Below are positions 1-8,166 of a stretch of 44,176 nucleotides of DNA, piece by piece. Origin of the DNA: Pseudomonas syringae pv. cilantro. Its GTDB lineage: Bacteria > Pseudomonadota > Gammaproteobacteria > Pseudomonadales > Pseudomonadaceae. The DNA lies in contig NZ_LGLN01000010.1 in assembly GCF_001293775.1 (NCBI RefSeq), positions 99,737 through 143,912 on the forward strand, in the 5' to 3' direction. The notes beneath the pieces were generated by a model. It ran no database searches. It was not told the origin of the DNA and saw only the letters and a list, made by a program, of their open reading frames with translations. Each line of letters opens with the position of its first letter. Position 1 is the first letter of the stretch. The position numbers and the translations under genes were made by a program.

Positions 1-35
1 TCGCGGACAAGCGAAGCGTCGCCCGGTCCGCTCCC
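1..35 (-). repeat. REP-like extragenic repeat
   Basis: This GC-rich block is close to the reverse complement of positions 7921-7955, with about 30 of 35 bases matching and the core GCGAAGCGTCGCCCGG shared exactly. Such short palindromic repeats are scattered between genes in Pseudomonas genomes. It lies outside any gene I can support. Confidence 0.6.
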
Positions 36-41
36 GCGCCC

Positions 42-72
42 TTCGGGCAGAAGCCTGAAACCTCTTTTTTTT
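42..72 (+). terminator. intrinsic terminator of the upstream gene
   Basis: A 7-bp stem (TTCGGGC / GCCTGAA, one G-U pair) with loop AGAA is followed shortly by eight T residues at 65-72. It would end a plus-strand transcript that enters from left of the window. Confidence 0.6.
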
Positions 73-78
73 GCGCTC

Positions 79-107
79 GTCAGGACTTGTGTATCACGCT
101 GAGCGCT
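79..107 (+). repeat. 29-bp extragenic repeat, copy A
   Basis: The block starting GTCAGGACTTGTGTAT recurs at 8091-8119 with three mismatches in 29 positions. Both copies are intergenic and both lie near a REP-like element. The function is unknown. Confidence 0.6.
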
Positions 108-150
108 GGAACGATCAGACGTCGCCGACGTGCTCAATCGCGCCATCCCT

Positions 151-166
151 GTAGGGCAATCCCTAC
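151..166. promoter_or_regulatory. inverted repeat upstream of the ABC operon
   Basis: GTAGGG-CAAT-CCCTAC is a perfect 6-bp inverted repeat about 110 bp upstream of the transporter ATPase. It could be an operator or a short hairpin. No regulator gene is adjacent, so the role is inferred only from position. Confidence 0.3.
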
Positions 167-273
167 CCTCAACCTTCCAGCCGGCCTAGGCCATTCTCTC
201 CCGGTCCCCGATTTGCGGGGCGATCACGCTGCTCTAGTCTTGAGCCCACGCAGACAAAACAAAGGTGTGGGCA

Positions 274-1398
274 ATGAGCGACGTCGATATAAGCGCTGGA
301 GCGAGTGATGTTCTGGTCAGCTTTCGTGGTGTGCAAAAGAGCTACGACGGCGAAGCACTGATCGTCAAAGACCTGAACCTGGATATTCGCACAGGCGAGT
401 TCCTGACCCTGCTCGGTCCTTCCGGCTCCGGCAAGACCACCAGCCTGATGATGCTGGCCGGTTTCGAAACGCCGACTGCGGGCGAAATCCTGCTCGGTGG
501 CCGCGCCATCAACAATGTGCCGCCGCACAAGCGCGACATCGGCATGGTGTTCCAGAACTACGCCTTGTTTCCGCACATGACAGTCGCCGAGAACCTCGCC
601 TTTCCGCTGACAGTACGCGGCATGAGCAAGACCGACGTCGGCGAAAAGGTCAAAAAAGCGCTGGGCATGGTCCAGCTCGACAGCTTCGCGCATCGCTACC
701 CGGCGCAGTTGTCCGGCGGTCAGCAGCAGCGTGTGGCCTTGGCCCGCGCGCTGGTGTTCGAGCCGCAACTGGTGTTGATGGATGAGCCGCTTGGCGCCCT
801 CGACAAGCAGCTGCGCGAGCACATGCAGATGGAGATCAAACACCTGCACCAGCGCCTCGGCGTAACGGTGGTCTACGTGACCCACGACCAGGGTGAAGCC
901 CTGACCATGTCCGACCGGGTTGCCGTGTTTCATCAGGGCGAAATCCAGCAGATCGCGCCGCCGCGCAGCCTGTACGAAGAGCCGAAAAACACTTTCGTGG
1001 CCAACTTCATCGGTGAGAACAACCGGCTTAACGGTCGTCTGGTCAGTCAGGACGGCGACCGCTGCGTGGTCGAGCTGGAGCGCGGCGAGAAAGTGCACGC
1101 GCTGGCGATCAATGTCGGCCAGCCCGGCGCCCCGGTCACCCTGTCGATCCGCCCCGAGCGCATCAACCTCAATGGCCGCAGCGAAAGTTGTACCAATCGG
1201 TTCTCTGGCCGTGTGGCCGAGTTCATCTACCTGGGCGACCACGTGCGGGTGCGTCTGGAAGTCGCCGGCAAGACCGATTTCTTCGTCAAACAGCCAATCG
1301 CCGAGCTGGACCCGACGCTGAGCGTGGGCGATGTGGTACCCATCGGCTGGCAAGTCGAGCATGTCCGCGCGCTCGACCCCTTGCAGCAAGTGCATTGA
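274..1398 (+). CDS. polyamine-type ABC transporter ATP-binding protein
   Basis: ATPase subunit (374 aa) of an importer, energising uptake from the cytoplasmic face of the inner membrane. Walker A GPSGSGKTT is at residues 48-56, the signature LSGGQQQR begins near residue 146, and Walker B LVLMDEP is at 166-172. The remaining ~130 residues form a TOBE-like C-terminal region, as in PotA-type subunits. I chose ATG 274 because AAAGG lies about 8 nt upstream; a GTG nine bases earlier is in frame but would sit on that ribosome site. It is the first gene of a four-gene operon (ATPase, binding protein, two permeases), the usual spermidine/putrescine layout. The polyamine substrate is inferred from family and layout. 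Confidence 0.88.
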   Translation: MSDVDISAGASDVLVSFRGVQKSYDGEALIVKDLNLDIRTGEFLTLLGPSGSGKTTSLMMLAGFETPTAGEILLGGRAINNVPPHKRDIGMVFQNYALFPHMTVAENLAFPLTVRGMSKTDVGEKVKKALGMVQLDSFAHRYPAQLSGGQQQRVALARALVFEPQLVLMDEPLGALDKQLREHMQMEIKHLHQRLGVTVVYVTHDQGEALTMSDRVAVFHQGEIQQIAPPRSLYEEPKNTFVANFIGENNRLNGRLVSQDGDRCVVELERGEKVHALAINVGQPGAPVTLSIRPERINLNGRSESCTNRFSGRVAEFIYLGDHVRVRLEVAGKTDFFVKQPIAELDPTLSVGDVVPIGWQVEHVRALDPLQQVH

Positions 1399-1480
1399 TC
1401 TACCGATAAAAGCAACAACAGAGGCGAACTGATCGCCCATCCCAATCGCTTACCAACACTGCTCGTGGAGAAAAGAACAC

Positions 1481-2515
1481 ATGTTGAAATCTTTGAAGTT
1501 CACCGCCATCACGTTGGGCCTGATGTGCGCTGCGCAAGCCATGGCTGCGCCCGATCTGACCGTCATTTCCTTCGGCGGCGCCAACAAGGCCGCTCAGGAA
1601 AAAGCGTTCTACGCGCCGTGGGAAAAAGCCGGTAACGGCAAGATCATCGCCGGTGAGTACAACGGTGAAATGGCCAAGGTCAAAACCATGGTCGACACCA
1701 AGAGCGTTTCCTGGGATCTGGTAGAAGTCGAATCGCCAGAACTGGCTCGCGGCTGTGATGAAGACATGTTTGAAGAGCTGGACCCGAAACTGCTCGGCAA
1801 TGCCGAAGACTACGTTCCGGGCGCGATCACCACGTGCGGCGCAGGCTTCTTCGTCTGGTCCACCGTGCTGGCCTATAACGCTGACAAGGTCACCACGGCC
1901 CCGAGCGGCTGGGTCGATTTCTGGAACACCCAGAAATTCCCGGGCAAGCGTGGCCTGCGCAAAGGCGCGAAGTACACCCTCGAATTCGCCCTGATGGCCG
2001 ACGGCGTTGCGCCGAAAGACGTCTACAAAGTGCTGGCCAGCAAAGACGGACAAGACCGCGCGTTCAAGAAGCTCGATGAGCTCAAACCCAACATCCAGTG
2101 GTGGGAAGCTGGCGCACAGCCGCCGCAGTACCTCGCTTCCGGTGACGTGGTGATGAGCTCGGCTTACAACGGCCGAATCGCTGCCGTGCAGAAAGAAAGC
2201 AACCTGAAAGTGGTCTGGACCGGCGGCGTGTATGACTTCGATGCCTGGGCCATCCCGAAGGGTTCGAAAAACGCGGATGCGGCGAAGAAATTCATCGCCT
2301 TCATGCTGAGCCCCGAGCAGCAGAAGACCTACTCGCAGAACATCGCCTACGGCCCGGCCAACACCCAGGCAGTCAAGCTGCTGGACAAGGAAACGCTGCA
2401 GAACATGCCGACCACGCCTGAGAACATCAAGGATCAGGTGCAGATGAACGTTGCGTTCTGGACCGACAACGGCGAATCGCTGGAACAGCGTTTCACTGCC
2501 TGGGCTGCCAAGTAA
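1481..2515 (+). CDS. periplasmic polyamine-type substrate-binding protein
   Basis: Periplasmic solute-binding protein (344 aa) feeding the adjacent permeases. A classical signal peptide is visible: K3 and K6, a hydrophobic run, and a signal peptidase I site after A20-M21-A22. The mature part starts APDLTVISFGGAN and resembles the PotD/PotF/YdcS group of type-II binding folds. GGAG lies upstream of ATG 1481 at a suitable distance. It sits 82 bp after the ATPase gene and is followed by a strong stem-loop before the permease genes, a common way to keep binding-protein message more abundant than permease message. The exact ligand cannot be read from the sequence. Confidence 0.87.
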   Translation: MLKSLKFTAITLGLMCAAQAMAAPDLTVISFGGANKAAQEKAFYAPWEKAGNGKIIAGEYNGEMAKVKTMVDTKSVSWDLVEVESPELARGCDEDMFEELDPKLLGNAEDYVPGAITTCGAGFFVWSTVLAYNADKVTTAPSGWVDFWNTQKFPGKRGLRKGAKYTLEFALMADGVAPKDVYKVLASKDGQDRAFKKLDELKPNIQWWEAGAQPPQYLASGDVVMSSAYNGRIAAVQKESNLKVVWTGGVYDFDAWAIPKGSKNADAAKKFIAFMLSPEQQKTYSQNIAYGPANTQAVKLLDKETLQNMPTTPENIKDQVQMNVAFWTDNGESLEQRFTAWAAK

Positions 2516-2538
2516 TCAGCCGGCGTTGAGTCAGATCC

Positions 2539-2570
2539 GGGCGCTCCCTGATACCGGGGGCGCCCCTTTG
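2539..2570 (+). terminator. intercistronic stem-loop after the binding-protein gene
   Basis: Positions 2539-2548 and 2556-2565 form a 10-bp stem (one G-U pair) with a 7-nt loop, followed by CCTTTG. The T-tract is weak, so this is more likely a partial terminator or a 3'-end mRNA stabiliser than a full stop. It would lower permease expression relative to the binding protein. Confidence 0.55.
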
Positions 2571-2592
2571 TTGAAAGATTCCGGAGTTCGCT

Positions 2593-3840
2593 ATGGCCAT
2601 CGCAGTGCCCTTGACTGAAGGCGCCAGCCCCACCTTGAAGCAACGTCTTGCTCGCGCCGAGCGGGTCAACCGCTGGAAGGCTCAGGCACTGATCGCGCCG
2701 TTGGTGATTTTCCTGTTGTTGGTGTTTCTGGTGCCTATCGCCGCGCTGCTCTACAAGAGCGTCGGCAACCCCGAAGTCGTGACTGCGCTGCCGACTACCG
2801 TGATCGAAGTGCAGAAATGGGACGGTAAAGGGCTGCCACCCGAGTCGGTCTACAAGGCGATGAGCCTGGACCTGGCCGAAACACGCAAGAATTCCACGCT
2901 GGGCGATCTGTCCAAGCGTCTGAACATCGAGCTGGCCGGCTATCGCAGCCTGTTGAGCAAAACCGCCCGCGCGCTGCCGTTCAAGACTGAGCCGGCCTCC
3001 TATAAAGAAGCGCTCGAAGCGCTGGATGAACGCTGGGGCGACCCGGCCTATTGGCAGGCGGTGCGCCGCAATACCAGCAGTATCACTCCGTATTACCTGC
3101 TGGCCGCCGTTGACCATCGCATTGATGACCTCGGTGAAGTCGCCCCGGCCACGCCGGATCAGGCGATCTACCTGGATATCTTCGCCCGTACCTTCTGGAT
3201 GGGCCTGGTGATCACCGCGATCTGTCTGGTGCTGGCGTATCCACTGGCTTACCTGCTGGCCAACCTGCCGGCCCGGCAGAGCAACCTGCTGATGATTCTG
3301 GTGCTGCTGCCGTTCTGGACTTCAATCCTGGTGCGCGTCGCCGCCTGGATCGTGCTGTTGCAGTCGAGCGGGCTGATCAACAGTGCGCTGCTGGCGATGG
3401 GCATTATCGACAAGCCGCTGGAGCTGGTCTTCAACCGGGTCGGCGTTTACATCTCGATGGTGCACATCATGTTGCCGTTCATGATCCTGCCGATCTACAG
3501 CGTGATGAAAAACATCTCCCCGACCTACATGCGTGCAGCCATTTCCTTGGGCTGCCACCCGTTCGCCAGCTTCTGGCGCGTGTACTTTCCGCAGACCTAC
3601 GCCGGCATCGGGGCGGGTTGTCTGCTGGTGTTCATTCTGTCGATCGGCTACTACATCACCCCGGCCTTGCTGGGCAGCCCGAACGACCAGATGGTCAGCT
3701 ATTTCGTCGCGTTCTACACCAACACCAGCATCAACTGGGGCATGGCAACGGCGCTCGGCGGGCTGCTGTTGTTGGCGACCATCGTGCTGTACCTGATTTA
3801 TAGCTGGCTGGTCGGCGCCAGCCGCCTGCGTCTGAGCTGA
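2593..3840 (+). CDS. ABC transporter permease (PotB-type)
   Basis: Inner-membrane permease (415 aa) of the same importer. The first transmembrane helix is near residues 35-55 (LVIFLLLVFLVPIAALLY). It is followed by an unusually long hydrophilic stretch of about 130 residues, predicted periplasmic, before the remaining helices from about residue 200 onward. The EAA-type ATPase contact loop is near MRAAISLGCHPFASFWRVYF. PotB proteins are usually near 280-300 aa, so the extra length is the inserted soluble segment; this is typical of a Pseudomonas subgroup of these permeases. It is 77 bp downstream of the binding protein and 11 bp before the second permease. Confidence 0.85.
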   Translation: MAIAVPLTEGASPTLKQRLARAERVNRWKAQALIAPLVIFLLLVFLVPIAALLYKSVGNPEVVTALPTTVIEVQKWDGKGLPPESVYKAMSLDLAETRKNSTLGDLSKRLNIELAGYRSLLSKTARALPFKTEPASYKEALEALDERWGDPAYWQAVRRNTSSITPYYLLAAVDHRIDDLGEVAPATPDQAIYLDIFARTFWMGLVITAICLVLAYPLAYLLANLPARQSNLLMILVLLPFWTSILVRVAAWIVLLQSSGLINSALLAMGIIDKPLELVFNRVGVYISMVHIMLPFMILPIYSVMKNISPTYMRAAISLGCHPFASFWRVYFPQTYAGIGAGCLLVFILSIGYYITPALLGSPNDQMVSYFVAFYTNTSINWGMATALGGLLLLATIVLYLIYSWLVGASRLRLS

Positions 3841-3851
3841 GGAGCGTTACC

Positions 3852-4673
3852 ATGCTGAACCCCTACACATCGCCGATCGAGCGCCTCTGGTATTACGCCT
3901 TGCGCATCATCTGCACTCTGGTGCTGCTGTTTCTTGTGCTGCCGGTACTGGTCATCGTGCCGCTGTCATTCAACTCGGGCAGCTTTCTGGTCTATCCGCT
4001 GCAAGGCTTCTCGTTGCAGTGGTATCAGGATTTTTTCAATTCGGCTGAATGGATGCGCGCGCTGAAAAACAGCATGATCGTCGCCCCGGCCGCGACCCTG
4101 CTGGCGATGGGCTTCGGCACGCTGGCAGCGATTGGCCTGACCCGCGGCAACTTCCCCGGCAAGGCGCTGGTCATGGCCCTGGTGATTTCGCCGATGGTGG
4201 TGCCGGTGGTAATCGTCGGTGTCGCCAGCTACCTGTTTTTCGCGCCACTGGGCCTGGGCAACAGCTACACCTCGCTGATTCTGGTCCATGCGGTGCTGGG
4301 TGTGCCGTTCGTGATCATCACCGTGTCGGCTACCTTGCAGGGCTTCAATCACAACTTGGTGCGCGCTGCTGCAAGCCTGGGCGCATCGCCGCTGACCGCG
4401 TTCCGTCGCGTGACCTTGCCGTTGATTGCGCCGGGGGTGATTTCCGGCGCGCTGTTCGCCTTTGCGACCTCGTTCGACGAAGTGGTCGTGACGCTGTTTC
4501 TCGCCGGACCGGAACAGGCGACCTTGCCCCGGCAGATGTTCAGCGGTATCCGCGAAAACCTCAGCCCGACCATCGCCGCTGCGGCGACGCTGTTGATCGG
4601 CTTCTCGGTGCTATTGCTGCTGGTGCTGGAATGGCTGCGGGGGCGGAGCGAGAAACTGAGAACGGCTCAGTGA
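3852..4673 (+). CDS. ABC transporter permease (PotC-type)
   Basis: Second inner-membrane permease (273 aa), pairing with the upstream permease to form the translocation channel. About six hydrophobic helices are visible, starting with LRIICTLVLLFLVLPVLVIV. The EAA loop is around VRAAASLGASPLTAFRRVTL, the segment that docks on the ATPase. GGAG lies 9 bases upstream of ATG 3852. Length matches PotC. It is the last gene of the operon; a repeat-rich gap then separates it from rpe. Confidence 0.86.
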   Translation: MLNPYTSPIERLWYYALRIICTLVLLFLVLPVLVIVPLSFNSGSFLVYPLQGFSLQWYQDFFNSAEWMRALKNSMIVAPAATLLAMGFGTLAAIGLTRGNFPGKALVMALVISPMVVPVVIVGVASYLFFAPLGLGNSYTSLILVHAVLGVPFVIITVSATLQGFNHNLVRAAASLGASPLTAFRRVTLPLIAPGVISGALFAFATSFDEVVVTLFLAGPEQATLPRQMFSGIRENLSPTIAAAATLLIGFSVLLLLVLEWLRGRSEKLRTAQ

Positions 4674-4676
4674 ACT

Positions 4677-4765
4677 GGGAGCTGCAAGTTTCAAGCGGTA
4701 AGCTACAAGCTTGAAGCTTGAAGCAGAAGCAGATCAAACGCTTGAAGCTTGCCGCTTAACGCTCC
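4677..4765. repeat. AGCTTGAAGC-type repeat cluster
   Basis: Multiple overlapping copies of AGCTTGAAGC, AAGCTACAAGCTTGAAGC and inverted forms fill the gap between the permease gene and rpe. A related cluster is at 39577-39652. This is a recognisable extragenic repeat type of Pseudomonas and can fold into long hairpins. It may end the ABC operon transcript; no clean T-tract is seen. Confidence 0.6.
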
Positions 4766-4821
4766 AGGCGAAGCTTGGCGTACAATGCGCACCACCGTGA
4801 TTCTGCTCAAACAGGTGCGTC

Positions 4822-5496
4822 ATGCAGCCCTTCGTTATTGCCCCATCGATTCTTTCCGCTGACTTCGCCCGACTGGGTGAGGAAGTCGACAACGTGCTTG
4901 CTAGCGGCGCGGATTTTGTCCACTTCGATGTCATGGACAACCACTACGTCCCCAACCTGACCATTGGTCCGATGGTGTGCAGTGCGCTGCGCAAGTACGG
5001 CGTAACTGCGCCCATCGATGTGCACCTGATGGTCAGCCCGGTGGATCGCATCATCGGCGATTTCATCGAGGCCGGTGCCACGTACATCACCTTTCACCCG
5101 GAAGCGACCCAGCACATCGACCGTTCGCTGCAACTGATCCGTGAAGGCGGTTGCAAGGCCGGTCTGGTCTTCAACCCGGCCACGCCGCTGAACCTGCTGG
5201 AATACGTGATGGACAAGGTCGACATGATCCTGCTCATGAGCGTCAACCCGGGTTTCGGCGGGCAGAAGTTCATCCCCGGCACGCTCAACAAGCTGCGCGA
5301 GGCGCGGGCCCTGATCGATGCTTCGGGCCGTGATATTCGTCTGGAGATCGACGGCGGCGTCAACGTCAATAACATCCGCGAAATCGCTGCGGCGGGTGCT
5401 GACACTTTCGTCGCCGGTTCGGCGATCTTCAACGCGCCGGACTACCGCGAAGTGATCGAGAAAATGCGCACCGAGCTGGCGTCAGCCCGCGCATGA
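4822..5496 (+). CDS. rpe: ribulose-phosphate 3-epimerase
   Basis: Interconverts ribulose-5-phosphate and xylulose-5-phosphate in the cytosol (pentose phosphate and Calvin-type reactions). The 224-aa length is normal. The TIM-barrel landmarks are present: [15 protein letters not shown] at the N-terminus, [17 protein letters not shown] with the metal-binding His and Asp, [18 protein letters not shown], and EIDGGVN near residue 175. The start ATG 4822 fits the family N-terminus. It overlaps gph by 4 nt, so the two are translationally coupled; rpe-gph-trpE order is conserved in gammaproteobacteria. Confidence 0.95.
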   Translation: MQPFVIAPSILSADFARLGEEVDNVLASGADFVHFDVMDNHYVPNLTIGPMVCSALRKYGVTAPIDVHLMVSPVDRIIGDFIEAGATYITFHPEATQHIDRSLQLIREGGCKAGLVFNPATPLNLLEYVMDKVDMILLMSVNPGFGGQKFIPGTLNKLREARALIDASGRDIRLEIDGGVNVNNIREIAAAGADTFVAGSAIFNAPDYREVIEKMRTELASARA

Positions 5497-6311
5497 GCGG
5501 CTTCGAGACGCTGTTTGCAGGCAAGCTGCCAAAGCTGATCATGTTCGACCTGGACGGCACCCTGGTGGACTCGGTTCCCGATCTGGCGGTGGCGGTTGAC
5601 AAGACCCTGGCCGAGCTCGGCCGACCGCCCGCCGGTCTGGATGCAGTGCGTGCCTGGATCGGCAACGGTGCGCCGGTGCTGGTGCGTCGTGCGCTGGCCA
5701 ATGATATTGATCACAGTGGCGTCGACGACGCACTGGCCACGCAGGCGCTGGAAATCTTCATGCGCGCTTATGCCGAAAAGCATGAGTTCACGGCGGTCTA
5801 CCCCGGCGTGCGCGAAACCCTGAAATGGCTGCAGAAGATGGGCGTCGAGATGGCACTCATCACCAACAAGCCGGAGCGTTTCGTCGCACCGTTGCTGGAT
5901 GAAATGAAGCTGGGGCGTTTCTTCCGCTGGATCATCGGTGGCGACACCCTGCCGCAGAAAAAACCTGACCCGGCTGCGCTGTTTTTCGTGATGAAAATGG
6001 CCGGTATTCCCGCTTCGCAATCGCTGTTTGTCGGCGACTCGCGCAGTGACGTGCAGGCCGCCAAGGCTGCCGGTGTCGCCTGCGTTGCATTGAGCTACGG
6101 CTACAACCACGGCAGGCCGATTGCCGAGGAGAATCCGGCGCTGGTGATCGATGATCTGCGCAGGCTGATTCCCGGTTGCCTGGATCGGGACGCTGAGATA
6201 CTGTTGCCCGACATCAAACGTCCCTCCTCAAGAGAATCCATCGTGGTGGTCACTCGCAAACTCTGGATGAAAGTCATCAAGGCCCTGGCCCGCTGGCGTT
6301 GGCGCGCCTGA
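5493..6311 (+). CDS. gph: phosphoglycolate phosphatase, with the trpE leader as its C-terminal tail
   Basis: HAD-superfamily phosphatase that removes phosphate from 2-phosphoglycolate, a by-product of DNA repair and oxygenation chemistry. HAD motif [11 protein letters not shown] is near residues 18-27, motif II is around LITNKPERF, and motif IV is [10 protein letters not shown]. The core fold appears to end near [10 protein letters not shown] (about residue 228). The last 44 codons are not typical HAD sequence and finish with [14 protein letters not shown], which has the form of a trp attenuator leader peptide in the same frame and sharing the stop codon. The tail is therefore probably gph reading through the trpE control region. 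It overlaps rpe by 4 nt. Confidence 0.93.
   Translation: MSGFETLFAGKLPKLIMFDLDGTLVDSVPDLAVAVDKTLAELGRPPAGLDAVRAWIGNGAPVLVRRALANDIDHSGVDDALATQALEIFMRAYAEKHEFTAVYPGVRETLKWLQKMGVEMALITNKPERFVAPLLDEMKLGRFFRWIIGGDTLPQKKPDPAALFFVMKMAGIPASQSLFVGDSRSDVQAAKAAGVACVALSYGYNHGRPIAEENPALVIDDLRRLIPGCLDRDAEILLPDIKRPSSRESIVVVTRKLWMKVIKALARWRWRA
6267..6311 (+). CDS. trpE leader peptide (14 aa), nested in frame in gph
   Basis: ATG 6267 to TGA 6311 encodes [14 protein letters not shown], with Trp codons at 6294 and 6300. A nearly identical 14-aa peptide precedes trpG at 29098-29142. Transcription attenuation of trpE and trpGDC through leader peptides has been described in Pseudomonas putida. Here the peptide shares frame and stop codon with the 3' end of gph. 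I see no strong ribosome site directly upstream, so its independent translation is inferred from the match to the trpG leader and the paired Trp codons. Confidence 0.7.
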   Translation: MKVIKALARWRWRA

Positions 6312-6381
6312 CTTGATTCTGGCCGGCCTGCCGGCACGTTTGCCTGACTGACTGTTGCTCCTCAAAACCACGAGGTTACTC
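6312..6381 (+). promoter_or_regulatory. trpE attenuator region
   Basis: Downstream of the leader stop codon, 6322-6335 forms a GC hairpin (GCCGG / CCGGC, loop CCTG) followed by ACGTTTGCC. There is no long T-tract, so the terminator is weaker than the Escherichia coli trp attenuator. The corresponding position before trpG also has a GCCGG-type hairpin. GAGG at 6372 is the trpE ribosome site. Confidence 0.5.
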
Positions 6382-7863
6382 ATGAACCGTGAAGAATTCC
6401 TGCGTTTGGCCGCCGACGGCTACAACCGCATCCCGCTTGCCCGCGAAACTCTGGCTGACTTCGATACGCCGCTGTCGATCTACCTCAAGCTGGCCGATCA
6501 GCCGAACTCCTATCTGCTGGAATCGGTGCAGGGCGGCGAGAAATGGGGTCGTTATTCGATTATCGGTTTGCCATGCCGCACCGTAATGCGCGTGCACGGC
6601 CATCACGTCAGCGTGACGCATGATGGCGTCGAGATCGAAAGCCTGGACGTCGAAGACCCGCTGGATTTTGTCGAGACTTTCAAGGCGCGCTACAACGTGC
6701 CGACCATTGCCGGGCTGCCGCGTTTCAATGGCGGGCTGGTGGGTTATTTCGGTTATGACTGCGTGCGCTATGTCGAGAAACGTCTGGCGGTGTGTCCGAA
6801 CCCGGACCCGCTCGGCGTGCCGGATATCCTGCTGATGGTGTCCGATGCGGTGGTGGTATTCGACAACCTCGCGGGCAAGATGCACGCCATTGTGTTGGTC
6901 GATCCGGCGCAACAGGGTGCCTACGACAGCGGCGTCGCGCTGCTCGATGAGCTGATGAACAAACTGCGCCAGCCAATCACGCCGCGTCGCGGGCTGGATC
7001 TGGACCGGCCTCCGGCGGCCGATCCGGTATTTCGCTCAAGCTTCACGCAGAATGATTACGAAGCTGCAGTCGACACGATCAAGCAGTACATCCTCGCGGG
7101 CGACGTGATGCAGGTTGTGCCGTCGCAGCGTATGTCCATCGATTTCGCTGCTGCGCCTATTGATCTGTACCGTGCGCTGCGCTGTTTCAATCCTACGCCG
7201 TACATGTACTTTTTCAATTTCGGTGATTTCCACGTGGTTGGCAGTTCGCCGGAAGTGCTGGTACGCGTCGAGGACAACCTGATCACCGTGCGGCCCATCG
7301 CTGGCACGCGTCCACGCGGCGCCACTGAAGAGGCGGATCTCGCGCTGGAAGAGGACCTGCTGTCCGACGACAAGGAAATCGCCGAGCACTTGATGCTGAT
7401 TGATCTGGGCCGTAACGATACCGGGCGGGTTTCCGAGATCGGCACGGTCAAGCTGACCGAGAAGATGGTCATCGAGCGTTATTCCAACGTAATGCACATT
7501 GTTTCGAACGTCACTGGTCAACTGAAAAGCGGGCTGACGGCGATGGATGCGCTGCGGGCGATTCTGCCGGCTGGCACCTTGTCCGGCGCACCGAAGATCC
7601 GCGCCATGGAAATCATCGACGAGCTGGAGCCCGTCAAGCGTGGCGTCTACGGCGGAGCGGTGGGGTACATGGCCTGGAACGGCAACATGGACACCGCGAT
7701 TGCGATCCGTACGGCGGTGATCAAGAACGGCGAGCTGCACGTGCAGGCGGGTGGCGGCATCGTCGCCGACTCGGTGCCAGCACTGGAATGGGAAGAAACC
7801 CTGAACAAACGCCGCGCCATGTTCCGCGCCGTGGCCCTGGCCTCGCAGACTGCCGAGGACTGA
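6382..7863 (+). CDS. trpE: anthranilate synthase component I
   Basis: Large subunit (493 aa) of anthranilate synthase, converting chorismate plus ammonia from TrpG to anthranilate, the first committed step of tryptophan synthesis. The N-terminal region carries [18 protein letters not shown], the tryptophan feedback-site segment. The C-terminal chorismate-binding half has [46 protein letters not shown] and [15 protein letters not shown] chose ATG 6382 because GAGG is 7 nt upstream and the family starts [10 protein letters not shown]; an in-frame start at 6355 has no such support. It is separated from trpG by estA and the whole tailocin island (about 21 kb). Confidence 0.96.
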   Translation: MNREEFLRLAADGYNRIPLARETLADFDTPLSIYLKLADQPNSYLLESVQGGEKWGRYSIIGLPCRTVMRVHGHHVSVTHDGVEIESLDVEDPLDFVETFKARYNVPTIAGLPRFNGGLVGYFGYDCVRYVEKRLAVCPNPDPLGVPDILLMVSDAVVVFDNLAGKMHAIVLVDPAQQGAYDSGVALLDELMNKLRQPITPRRGLDLDRPPAADPVFRSSFTQNDYEAAVDTIKQYILAGDVMQVVPSQRMSIDFAAAPIDLYRALRCFNPTPYMYFFNFGDFHVVGSSPEVLVRVEDNLITVRPIAGTRPRGATEEADLALEEDLLSDDKEIAEHLMLIDLGRNDTGRVSEIGTVKLTEKMVIERYSNVMHIVSNVTGQLKSGLTAMDALRAILPAGTLSGAPKIRAMEIIDELEPVKRGVYGGAVGYMAWNGNMDTAIAIRTAVIKNGELHVQAGGGIVADSVPALEWEETLNKRRAMFRAVALASQTAED

Positions 7864-7920
7864 GCGGGCTGGATGCTCTGCGTCCCATAGCGGACGCAGA
7901 ACGTTATACGTAAGTCCTGT

Positions 7921-7955
7921 GGGAGCGAGCCGGGCGACGCTTCGCTCGCTCGCGA
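7921..7955 (+). repeat. REP-like extragenic repeat
   Basis: GGGAGCGAGCCGGGCGACGC and the following bases mirror positions 1-35 in inverted orientation. Part of the trpE-estA gap. The inner CGAGC/GCTCG arms can form a hairpin that may end trpE transcription. Confidence 0.6.
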
Positions 7956-8090
7956 AGAGGCCGGCACAGCCCCGGTAATGGGGTGTTTGGGCTATTGTTT
8001 TCGTGAGCAATGCGGATCGCCGCCCCGGTCACTCCCACAATGTTGCATGTGTAACCGGATACTGCTGTTTTAGTCCCACTTTCCGGGCCT

Positions 8091-8119
8091 GTCAGGACTT
8101 GTGTATAACGGTGAGTGCT
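8091..8119 (+). repeat. 29-bp extragenic repeat, copy B
   Basis: Second copy of the block at 79-107 (26 of 29 bases identical). Together with the REP at 7921 it accounts for much of the 303-bp gap between the convergent trpE and estA genes; nothing else recognisable lies in that gap. Confidence 0.6.
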
Positions 8120-8166
8120 TCAGCGTGGGAGCGCCTTGGGGGTGACGCTCCGCATGCCGCTTCTAT

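Noticed and set aside
169..1440. 423-aa open frame on the minus strand across the ABC ATPase gene
   Set aside because: Antisense to a gene with complete ATPase motifs; its length is a side effect of high GC. No ribosome site or family pattern.
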